The position numbers and the translations under genes were made by a program. This document shows positions 1 through 6,789 of a stretch of 64,000 nucleotides of DNA, in pieces. Numbering within the stretch: the first letter of the stretch is position 1; every line of letters starts with the position of its first letter. Location of the stretch: the NCBI RefSeq assembly GCF_032714475.1, contig NZ_JAWDKD010000002.1, forward strand, positions 46,052 through 110,051, in the 5' to 3' direction. The DNA is from Methanolapillus africanus (GTDB lineage Archaea; Halobacteriota; Methanosarcinia; Methanosarcinales; Methanosarcinaceae). The notes under the pieces are model-generated. The model searched no databases. It was not told where the DNA came from and was given only the letters and a program-made list of their open reading frames with translations.

Positions 1-288
1 GTCGTGTTCGTCGATGAAGTTAATGGCGCCGTCTCCCGGGCAGAAGGCGGACACTTGTCTGCCGTTCTTGATCAACTGAATTCTGACACATTTACGGATG
101 GCAGAGTTCGGCTGTTTGGCTTCAACACCGATCTTTTCGAGAACGATGCCGCGGCCTTGCGGCGCGCCGCCGAGCGGGTCGGCTTTAACGTTCAAACCGA
201 GCATGCGTCTGTTGTATTCGTGGTCTTTCCATCTGGCCTTCAATCTTTGTTTCTTTAAGATTTGGCCGGCATAATTTCCGTTTGTCAT
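1..288 (-). CDS. rps12: 30S ribosomal protein S12 (uS12), 3' part cut by window edge
   Basis: This is small-subunit protein uS12, which sits at the decoding centre. The reverse strand from the ATG at 288 reads MTNGNYAGQILKK, then a stretch with LGGAPQGRGIVLEKIGVEAKQ and PNSAIRKCVRIQL, and then FCPGDGAINFIDEHD at the window edge. These are signature segments of archaeal S12. The first 96 codons are present and the rest lies outside the window. A Shine-Dalgarno GGAGATC precedes the ATG. It lies downstream of NusA and L30e on the same strand, which is the standard archaeal order. A plus-strand open frame over the same bases is only its shadow. Confidence 0.95.
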   Translation of the reverse strand, partial: MTNGNYAGQILKKQRLKARWKDHEYNRRMLGLNVKADPLGGAPQGRGIVLEKIGVEAKQPNSAIRKCVRIQLIKNGRQVSAFCPGDGAINFIDEHD

Positions 289-507
289 ATATTTAGATCT
301 CCGATTTCTGATTTTGATTGATTAACTTAATAATAATTTGAGAGAATGATTGATTTTTGATTTTTCAACATCGAAATACGCATTTTAACTGAATCGTTTT
401 TATTCATGAACTGAATCTAACTGAATCATTTTTATTCATGTCGTCGTTTGCATCATCATTTATAGTTGAGTCGTTTTCATTTGAGCCGTTTTCACGTGAG
501 TCCGTCT

Positions 508-936
508 TCATTTTAAGATGACGTCGTGGATTCCGTGGTGTCTTTGGACCAGGAGTTTGACTTTGGAGATGTTTTTTCCGCCTTTTCCGATGGCCAGCCC
601 TTTATCTTTGGCGGCGACTTCAACGACGGCAATTTTTTTGTCGCCGTCTTCCGTGACGGAAATGCTTTTGATCGAAATGACAGGTCCGAACACGTTTTTG
701 ATAAACGTGACCGGGTCGTCGGCATATTCGACGAGTTCGATGGGTTTGTCAATGGCTTTTTTGGCGCGGTTGATGTTTTCGCCGCCTTTTCCGATGGCAA
801 GTCCCATATCTCCTTGGCGAATGACGTTAATAATCCGGTCGCTTTCGACAATGCAGTCCAAGACTTTCGCGTTTGTGATGTCTTCAAAACGGGCGATGTA
901 TTGCATTTCTTCGAAAGTGATTTTAATTTCACTCAT
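508..936 (-). CDS. nusA: Archaeal NusA-like transcription factor (two KH domains)
   Basis: This is a 142-residue archaeal NusA homologue. It consists only of two KH RNA-binding domains, without the S1 and N-terminal parts of bacterial NusA. Each KH domain shows the GKGG loop, at about residues 49-52 and 117-120. In archaea the protein is taken to be a transcription termination or elongation factor, and the gene usually lies between L30e and S12, as here. Start ATG 936 is preceded by GAGGATCG. The spacers to L30e (87 nt) and S12 (219 nt) fit one transcript, although the S12 gap is rather long and AT-rich. A second reading frame of similar length over the same bases is a shadow. Confidence 0.95.
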   Translation of the reverse strand: MSEIKITFEEMQYIARFEDITNAKVLDCIVESDRIINVIRQGDMGLAIGKGGENINRAKKAIDKPIELVEYADDPVTFIKNVFGPVISIKSISVTEDGDKKIAVVEVAAKDKGLAIGKGGKNISKVKLLVQRHHGIHDVILK

Positions 937-1023
937 GAGATCGATCCTCTTTTTGATGATTTGACGGTAGTTGATGCGTTAAATATTTGATGCGGATGTT
1001 GATTTCAAAGTCAATTTTTCAAT

Positions 1024-1317
1024 TTAGTTGTCAGCCAATGACAAAATGTCAGATTCGCCGGCGTCCAGGATGGCCATGGCGGCGATGATGAACGGCTTTC
1101 CGCAAACCGGACCGAGTTCACGGCCGGTTCCGTCGTAAACATAAACCGGAACGTTTGATGCTTCGATCTTTGCTTTCGTTTCTTCGGGACAGTTTTTGGC
1201 CAAGATGATCATCTTAGCGCTGCCGGACTCGGAAAGTTCGATTGCTTTCTTAGAGCCCATGACGACTTTTCCCGTCTTAACGGCTTTGATTAATGCTTTA
1301 TCGATATTGATATCCAT
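1024..1317 (-). CDS. rpl30e: 50S ribosomal protein L30e
   Basis: This 97-residue protein belongs to the L7Ae/L30e/S12e/Gadd45 superfamily. It has the L30e start (DKALIKAVKTGKVVMGSKKA), followed by MIILAKNCP and the C-terminal GRELGPVCGKPF. L30e binds kink-turns in large-subunit rRNA. The start ATG 1317 has a good ribosome-binding site, GAGGTATAG. In most archaea this gene follows rpoA2 (RNA polymerase A''). Here about 850 nt of non-coding DNA lies upstream, so the gene heads its own transcript. Yeast L30 represses its own mRNA through a kink-turn. Whether the leader here does something similar is only a suggestion. Confidence 0.95.
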   Translation of the reverse strand: MDINIDKALIKAVKTGKVVMGSKKAIELSESGSAKMIILAKNCPEETKAKIEASNVPVYVYDGTGRELGPVCGKPFIIAAMAILDAGESDILSLADN

Positions 1318-1445
1318 TTTCTATACCTCTAATCTATGGAACTTTATCAAATTGCGCGATAGACCAGTCTGTCCAAAAAGTCACAGACCAAAGTCATAGA
1401 CTACAAACCCCACCGGGATTCGCTTCTCCCCGATTTTGCCAATCA

Positions 1446-1489
1446 CGCGTAACGTTTCGAATCGTCAGAAACAGATAATTCGTCACGCG
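1446..1489 (-). promoter_or_regulatory. Structured leader hairpin upstream of L30e
   Basis: The segments 1446-1454 and 1481-1489 form a nine-pair stem (CGCGTGACG with CGTTACGCG on the minus strand, one G-U pair). An inner GTTTC/GAAAC stem encloses a small loop. It lies 130-170 nt upstream of the L30e start, in a stretch clearly richer in GC than the surrounding spacer. A TATA-like TTTATATG at 1567-1574 would start a transcript near 1540, so the hairpin would be inside a leader of about 220 nt. Its function is unknown. Confidence 0.45.
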
Positions 1490-1566
1490 CCTCTCAAAAA
1501 CATATTTGAAAGACGGCGCAAAACCGGTTCACAATCTATAAAGAATGGTGTTACATATTTCTTCTA

Positions 1567-1574
1567 CATATAAA
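1567..1574 (-). promoter_or_regulatory. Candidate TATA box for the L30e-nusA-S12 transcript
   Basis: The minus strand reads AAAGGTTTATATG here, a good archaeal BRE/TATA match. It is the nearest clear TATA upstream of L30e, and predicts transcription starting at about 1540. This is inference from sequence only. Confidence 0.4.
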
Positions 1575-1652
1575 CCTTTTGGGACAAAACCCGTAAAGGC
1601 TTGATTATTAATAGACATCTTCATCGTATAAACCGATTGCTGTGTTTGCGGG

Positions 1653-1685
1653 GGCGCCGTGCGCGCGCGTTATGGGGACACATTT
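1653..1685 (+). repeat. GCGCGCGTTA intergenic motif, copy 1
   Basis: This is a GC-rich block containing GCGCGCGCGTTATGGGG followed by ACACATTT, in AT-rich spacer. The same core recurs between genes throughout the window. Here it lies about 110 bp left of inverted-repeat element A. Confidence 0.7.
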
Positions 1686-1791
1686 CGTTTGGATTAAAAA
1701 CCGAAGGACACTTTTTGAAGACATCACGCAAGCCATCCCGTCATTTCATTTATCAAATTCAGCAAACCAACCCGTTACTTCATTTACCAAG

Positions 1792-2056
1792 TCAAGCAAA
1801 CCAACCCGTAAAATCAAACGCGATAGCGTTTGTATTTTACGGATACTGCTGAGCAGATGCAATCTGGTACAGTTAACTGCAGATGCAAATCGGATCAGGA
1901 AAAGACTGTATTGTTGGAACCTGCAGGTGCAAACTGAAATCTAAAAATAGTCAACTGCAGATGCAACTCAGCACTGTGAATTGGAATGTACCTTACTTAC
2001 GGAATTCCGCAAAATACAGACGCAACGCGTCTGATTTTGCGGGGTTGTTTGCTTGA
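1792..2056 (+). mobile_element. Inverted-repeat element, copy A (complete)
   Basis: This 265-bp element begins TCAAGCAAACCAACCCG and ends with the complementary GGGGTTGTTTGCTTGA. The left hairpin (about 1806-1842) pairs CCGTAAAAT..AACGC with GCGTT..ATTTTACGG. The right hairpin (about 2007-2042) pairs CCGCAAAAT..AGACGC with GCGTCT..ATTTTGCGG. The interior holds degenerate units such as CTGCAGGTGCAAACTGAAAT and AAAGACTGTATTGTTGGAAC. Two further left-end-like sequences lie just outside, near 1728 and 1759. No protein is encoded. It resembles a non-autonomous MITE or paired-REP element; no transposase is visible in the window. Confidence 0.75.
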
Positions 2057-2172
2057 ACTCAAAAATGAAAGTTTACGGAATAGTTTTCCGAAAATTAATT
2101 AATGATTCCAAACATTTTATCAAAATCATAAAATGATTCATTAATTTAACAGATTATCAAAAGTGAAATGTT

Positions 2173-2712
2173 ATGGATAACAAAAATTTGATCATCGGCG
2201 GCTGGGTTCTCTTTCTCGTCGGCATCGTCGGCAGTTTCATTTGGCCGGTTCTGTTCAGCGCTGCCATTTTGGGAATGATTTGCTGGCTTGTGGCGGCACG
2301 TTCGGAAAAAGCAAAACCAAAAGAAGAACGGTTGAACGGAAAGGGCTTTCTTGACTTGAAACTCATTTACAAAATAATGTTTGTCGCAGCCGTTGCTTTA
2401 TTCTTGATCTGGGCCGTCAGAGCCATGACCGAGGTCAATCCGATTGACGCATACAATTCCGCCGGCGGCGACTTTATTCAAAACGCAGCCTACGCGTTTG
2501 GCATGATGGCGGCCACCAACATTACTTATTCCCTGTACATGTTTATGTTCATCTTTTTGGATTTGATTTTTGCCGGCTACATCCGAAAATTGAGTATTGA
2601 AACAGAACTGTCGCAAACGGAACAAAGGAGAAAAAAACCGGTCCCGGATCAAACAAAAATGAACCGTTCGATTTACGGCAGCCAATTGAAAGAAAATCAG
2701 AAGAAAAAATGA
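2173..2712 (+). CDS. Hypothetical membrane protein (about four membrane segments)
   Basis: I do not recognise a family. The 179-residue protein has hydrophobic segments at about residues 5-23, 25-42, 66-86 and 111-136. The C-terminus is basic and rich in Gln and Lys (from QTEQRRKKP to the end), which suggests a cytoplasmic tail. The start at 2173 has a weak AAGTGAAA upstream. It is convergent with the GLUG-repeat gene on the other strand and lies just after repeat element A. The coding composition is clearly richer in GC than the flanks, so the frame looks real. Confidence 0.7.
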   Translation: MDNKNLIIGGWVLFLVGIVGSFIWPVLFSAAILGMICWLVAARSEKAKPKEERLNGKGFLDLKLIYKIMFVAAVALFLIWAVRAMTEVNPIDAYNSAGGDFIQNAAYAFGMMAATNITYSLYMFMFIFLDLIFAGYIRKLSIETELSQTEQRRKKPVPDQTKMNRSIYGSQLKENQKKK

Positions 2713-2755
2713 GATTAAGATAAAATAAAAACGAGAATTAAAGTAAAAAATAATG

Positions 2756-2779
2756 AATTGCCTGAATATGCAGGCAATT
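2756..2779 (-). terminator. Hairpin after GLUG-repeat gene 1
   Basis: ATTGCCTG pairs with CAGGCAAT around a six-base loop. On the minus strand it follows the gene ending at 2798 and is followed by a T-rich stretch. The second GLUG gene carries a closely similar hairpin at 6740-6764. Confidence 0.6.
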
Positions 2780-2797
2780 GCATTTCCTTTTTTTATA

Positions 2798-5656
2798 TTA
2801 TGCCGCAGGCATTCCTTTCAAAACGGGGCGGTTGAGCGTCGAATTCCATTCCCAGACATCAGTGAAGTCCCAGCCAAGTTGTCCGGAACCGGTCCCGCTG
2901 AAGAATGTATCAACCAACTCCGCCGCTGTTTTTGTTCCACCGTCTTTTCCATTTATATCGGGGGTCCACGTTCCGGGAATTGTATCGATTGCATAGTTGT
3001 TTTTATAATAAGGCGTGTTAGAACCGACTTGCGTTCCGATTCGCGAAACGTTGGTCAACCCTGTAATCGTTCCATTCAAGATAACCGAATTATTAACACC
3101 TGTCACATTGGGAATCATGATTCTTTGAATCGAACCAAACAACCCGACGTAATCCGAGCCGGTAACGTTTCCGATGGCGTAGCAATTATCAACGGTATAG
3201 TTATAGGCAAATGCGCCGATCAAACTGCCGATTTTAGCGTCCCCGTCAACATCCCCCATGGCATAACAATCCGATATATGACTTTCACCATAACCGATCA
3301 AACCGCCGACCTCTTTATCACCGGTGACGTTTCCGGTGGCATAACATTGTTCAACATTACCATTCTTTTTAACATTGGCCGTTGACGATTGACCGAGAAG
3401 GCCGCCCGTTGAGCTTAAACTTGACCCGACGACGTTTACATCCCCGGTTGCATATGATTGCCGGACCGACGTACCGAACGTATGGCCAACTAAACCGCCG
3501 GTTCTGTTACCGGTATTGGAAACGTCCACATTTCTGGCGGAAATATTAAGCAATGTACATTCAGCTGTAGGAACCCCACTAATTGAAGTGGACCCCATGA
3601 ATCCGCCGACGGCGTCTCCATGACCCGAAACAGAAAAGTTCGCGACATAGCAATTGGAAATGTTCGTGAAAGTACTCATGCCGACAAAACCGCCGACTTC
3701 CTTTCCGCCATTAATTTTTTTGCCGGCCGTTTGATCCCAAATAAAATCGGAATTATTAATGCTCGCGTTGCGATTATCACCGACTAACCCGCCGATATAA
3801 GGCGCGTTGTCGGGAGCCAAAACGGCGCAGTTTAAAAGATGTGTGTTGTTGATTGACCCATCATTATCGTTATAACCGATCAAACCGCCCGAGTAAGAAA
3901 TGGATGCACCGGACGTATTGACCGTCGCGTTTGTCAAATTAACAACATCGATAGAATGCGACCCATTACAATAACCAATCATCCCACCGGAATGCCATTT
4001 GGTTGCATTGACCGTAACGTTTGTCGAATTAACGGAACTAATTCGAATAGGCGTGGAATTATGACTGTACCCGATTAAACCGCCGACATACGTGACTGAG
4101 CTTGTATTAACCACAATATCGGTAGAATTAATTTGATTGATCTCGGAACCGGAATTGTATCCGACCATACCGCCTGAATACTGACCACCCTGTGTGTTAA
4201 TGGTCACATTTTTGAGATTTACGCAGTTGACCGTCGCATTGTTCCCCCCGATCAAACCGCCGGAATAACTACTGCTGTTGACAGTCGCATTTGTTAAAGT
4301 CACGTTGTTTATTGAACCGGTATTATTGCCAATTAAGCCGCCGGAATACTGCCACGTTTCATCAACGATCACATCTGTCAAATTGACATTGTTAATCGCC
4401 CCGGCATTATTTCCGATCATTCCACCGAGCAGTTCACAGAAATCTGATTTAACGGATATGTTTGACATCGTCACATTATCGATTGACCCTGTGTTATCTC
4501 CAATCATTCCGCCGGATTTTACAGCGGCCCAGTAGGTGGCATTGACAGCGACATTTGTTAAGTTAACAGTGTTAACGGAACCTGTATTATTTCCGATCAG
4601 TCCGCCCGCATTCGATGCATTAGAGCGGACAGTTGAGTTTGAAATGTTGACATTTTCAACGGAACTGCCTGTATTTTGACCGATAAAACCACCGGAATTT
4701 CCGGACACATTCATATTGAAATTTTCAAGGTTGACATTTTTGAAGGAACCACTGCTTGAAGACCCAAAAAGTCCGGCATAGCTGACGGTGGAGCGATTGA
4801 TTGAGAAATCAGAGACGCTTTTAGAGCGGCCGTTAAAGTTTCCTTTAAACGCGTTCGTCGTCGAATTTCCGACCGGCTGCCATCCTTTTCCATCAGTTTC
4901 GGAGCGCTTAAAAGCCGTATATTCCGCATCTGAAACATTGTTCCAAGCCGTCGGACAAACAATATCCGTTGTCAACTCAAAATATTTCCCGCTGCCGGCG
5001 GATTCCGTGTAATATCGAAGCGAATCAAATTGAACAACATGATTCATTTTATAGGAATCTGTACCAGCCCCGGTTCCGGACTCAAACGGATAATTGACAC
5101 TTGCGCTCGTGCCGTCAAACGTCACATTATATGTGTACGGATTCAAGGAAGAAGATATCGGCGGCCGTGCATTTGCCGGAAGGACAAATTTGACAAGATA
5201 AGAAGACGACTTGTAAGTGCCGTAATCAACCGGATCAACATCGACCGTGATTGGTCCGTTATCTGTTCCGTTCAGTTCCTGATAAGTAACAGTTATGTTA
5301 TCTTTTGTCGGCGCGTCCGACCCATCCAGAATTGTCATAATCAGACGAAGTTCTTTACTTGTGTTGTTGTAATCATAAAGCTCCAACCCAATGTGTTCGG
5401 GATCGGGCGGTGTTGACGGCGTCGTGTTCGTCCCGTTTCCGCCGGGCGTTACGTTAATCGGATTGCCGCCGCTTGAAGGAACGACAGAATATCCGGGAGC
5501 GTCGCTTGTTGCAGAAGTAACGCTACAGCATGAGCAATATTGAGCGGCATTGCCATCAAACGACAAACAAGATGTTGACAGCAAGAGGAGTAAGAGAAGC
5601 AGAATAATTAGAATCAAAATATTCCGCCGTTTGAATGTGCTTTTTTTAATCGACAA
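2798..5656 (-). CDS. GLUG-repeat surface lipoprotein, paralogue 1
   Basis: This 952-residue exported protein has a basic start (KKSTFKRRN), a long Leu/Ile core and a Cys at residue 30 (LLSTSC), which may be a lipid-attachment site although the lipobox is not ideal. A Cys cluster YCSCC and a Gly/Asn/Pro-rich segment follow. Most of the protein is a run of GLUG-type repeats (GGLIGNNTGS and variants) with very many N-x-S/T sites, so heavy glycosylation is likely. The last 35 residues (FFSGTGSGQLGWDFTD..LKGMPAA) are almost identical in paralogue 2. The start is a TTG, because an in-frame stop blocks anything upstream; GGGTTGA lies just before it. A role in adhesion or surface display is inferred. 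Confidence 0.85.
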   Translation of the reverse strand: MSIKKSTFKRRNILILIILLLLLLLLSTSCLSFDGNAAQYCSCCSVTSATSDAPGYSVVPSSGGNPINVTPGGNGTNTTPSTPPDPEHIGLELYDYNNTSKELRLIMTILDGSDAPTKDNITVTYQELNGTDNGPITVDVDPVDYGTYKSSSYLVKFVLPANARPPISSSLNPYTYNVTFDGTSASVNYPFESGTGAGTDSYKMNHVVQFDSLRYYTESAGSGKYFELTTDIVCPTAWNNVSDAEYTAFKRSETDGKGWQPVGNSTTNAFKGNFNGRSKSVSDFSINRSTVSYAGLFGSSSSGSFKNVNLENFNMNVSGNSGGFIGQNTGSSVENVNISNSTVRSNASNAGGLIGNNTGSVNTVNLTNVAVNATYWAAVKSGGMIGDNTGSIDNVTMSNISVKSDFCELLGGMIGNNAGAINNVNLTDVIVDETWQYSGGLIGNNTGSINNVTLTNATVNSSSYSGGLIGGNNATVNCVNLKNVTINTQGGQYSGGMVGYNSGSEINQINSTDIVVNTSSVTYVGGLIGYSHNSTPIRISSVNSTNVTVNATKWHSGGMIGYCNGSHSIDVVNLTNATVNTSGASISYSGGLIGYNDNDGSINNTHLLNCAVLAPDNAPYIGGLVGDNRNASINNSDFIWDQTAGKKINGGKEVGGFVGMSTFTNISNCYVANFSVSGHGDAVGGFMGSTSISGVPTAECTLLNISARNVDVSNTGNRTGGLVGHTFGTSVRQSYATGDVNVVGSSLSSTGGLLGQSSTANVKKNGNVEQCYATGNVTGDKEVGGLIGYGESHISDCYAMGDVDGDAKIGSLIGAFAYNYTVDNCYAIGNVTGSDYVGLFGSIQRIMIPNVTGVNNSVILNGTITGLTNVSRIGTQVGSNTPYYKNNYAIDTIPGTWTPDINGKDGGTKTAAELVDTFFSGTGSGQLGWDFTDVWEWNSTLNRPVLKGMPAA

Positions 5657-5755
5657 AGAAAATCAACCCAATCATTTTTAAATATATATTATTTAAGAAA
5701 TATACTGTTTTTTAAATAACCATATAGAATATGGACAATATAGGAATAGTTTGAA

Positions 5756-5784
5756 GGATATAAGTACTTAATCATAATATTTCC
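5756..5784 (-). promoter_or_regulatory. Promoter block shared by both GLUG genes (copy 1)
   Basis: A 29-nt block here matches 9059-9087 upstream of the other GLUG gene at most positions. On the minus strand it includes ACTTATATCC, a TATA-type element, about 100 nt before the TTG start. That leaves a leader of about 70 nt. Confidence 0.5.
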
Positions 5785-6000
5785 TATTTTCAAAAAAATA
5801 AAATAAATGAAAAAAAATAAAGCGCATGCACTATTTGAAAAAAGAGATATATCAAATAAAAAAACCGTTACATTTACGGCCGTCAAATGAAAAAAATCAG
5901 AAGAACACCCAAAAATATCGAAAAAAATAAGAAAAGTGAAATGAACAGAAGGATTAAAAAACCAAAATGTTTGAAGATATTTTCTGAAAAAATCAATAAA

Positions 6001-6034
6001 AAAAGCCCGATGAATTTTCATTCATCGGGCTTTT
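6001..6034 (-). terminator. Terminator hairpin after S27ae
   Basis: GCCCGATGAAT at 6005-6015 pairs perfectly with ATTCATCGGGC at 6020-6030. The minus strand continues in a T run. It lies about 55 nt past the S27ae stop. Flanking A and T runs would let it work in both directions, and it separates the ribosomal pair from the GLUG 1 promoter. Confidence 0.75.
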
Positions 6035-6086
6035 TTGTTTTAGGAGCAAATATATGAAAATATAATTTGCGCATTCATTTTCCGAA

Positions 6087-6236
6087 TTACTTTTTGAATT
6101 CGGTGTAGCCGCATTTTCCGCAGGTGCTTCTGTTTTTGTGGTCAGCGAGGAAAACGCCCGGTCCGCATTTCGGACAGAATTTGTGCGTTCTGGTGATCGA
6201 GTCGCCTTCGACTTTGTAGTAATTTTTAACGGACAT
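6087..6236 (-). CDS. rps27ae: 30S ribosomal protein S27ae (eS31)
   Basis: This is a 49-residue zinc-ribbon ribosomal protein. The reverse strand from ATG 6236 reads MSVKNYYKVEGDSITRTHKF, then CPKCGPGVFLADHKNRSTCG and KCGYTEFKK. The zinc ligands are CPKC and CGKC. Length and sequence are typical for archaeal S27ae. It starts 5 nt after the S24e stop, and its ribosome-binding site (GAGGAGTGA) overlaps the end of S24e, so the two are translated together. Confidence 0.95.
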   Translation of the reverse strand: MSVKNYYKVEGDSITRTHKFCPKCGPGVFLADHKNRSTCGKCGYTEFKK

Positions 6237-6241
6237 CAGAC

Positions 6242-6553
6242 TCACTCCTCAGTGGCTTCGCCTTCGCCTTCAACAACAGGCGATGCGTTTCTTTTCATCA
6301 TGTACTCTCTTTCGATTTGTTTCATGCGGTCGGCGGATTCGTAAACTTTCGCATATCCGCGAACTTCTTGAAGACCGTAAACGGATTCCATTTTTTGGAC
6401 CATGGTCAAGTCAAGGTCGGTGTTCAAAAGAGCGGCCAATTTTTGTCTGACATCAATACGAGACGGGGTCGGACCTTCATATTTTATGGTAAAATCCAGT
6501 TCTCTCCGATTTAATAATTTGTTTTGGTAGTCTTTAACGATTGTAATTTCCAT
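6242..6553 (-). CDS. rps24e: 30S ribosomal protein S24e
   Basis: This 103-residue protein matches S24e throughout: MEITIVKDYQNKLLNRREL, then YEGPTPSRIDVRQKLAALL and YESADRMKQIEREYM. An acidic tail (VVEGEGEATEE) follows. Start ATG 6553 has GAGGAATTATT upstream. In most euryarchaea S24e follows the dephospho-CoA kinase gene of the aIF2-gamma cluster directly. Here that gene is almost 6 kb upstream, with surface genes between, and S24e has its own TATA-like element at 6636-6647. Confidence 0.95.
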   Translation of the reverse strand: MEITIVKDYQNKLLNRRELDFTIKYEGPTPSRIDVRQKLAALLNTDLDLTMVQKMESVYGLQEVRGYAKVYESADRMKQIEREYMMKRNASPVVEGEGEATEE

Positions 6554-6635
6554 AATAATTCCTCACAAAATCAAAACTTTTTGAATTTTGACATGATGTG
6601 TTATTTGGATAAAGCGAGTTTCAAAGGAGATAATC

Positions 6636-6647
6636 AAATATAAACTT
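6636..6647 (-). promoter_or_regulatory. Candidate TATA box for S24e-S27ae
   Basis: The minus strand reads AAGTTTATATTT about 85-95 nt before the S24e ATG. It would give a leader of about 60 nt, and could have become necessary once S24e was separated from its usual operon. Confidence 0.4.
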
Positions 6648-6739
6648 TTAGCATGATGTTGGATCAAAAAAGAAAAGGAAAATAAAAAGGAAAAACAAAA
6701 AATTAAAAAACAAAAAAAGGAAAAGGGAAAAATAGAAAA

Positions 6740-6764
6740 AATTGCCTGCTGAAAGCAGGCAATT
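6740..6764 (-). terminator. Hairpin after GLUG-repeat gene 2
   Basis: AATTGCCTGC pairs perfectly with GCAGGCAATT around five bases, followed on the minus strand by a T-rich tract. It is homologous to the hairpin at 2756-2779. Confidence 0.7.
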
Positions 6765-6789
6765 AAATTGCTTTTAACGAATTTTTTGA

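Noticed and set aside
5689..6021. 110-codon open frame on the minus strand, rich in Phe and Ile
   Set aside because: It crosses the S27ae terminator hairpin and the shared GLUG promoter block, is extremely AT-rich and low in complexity, and has no ribosome-binding site.
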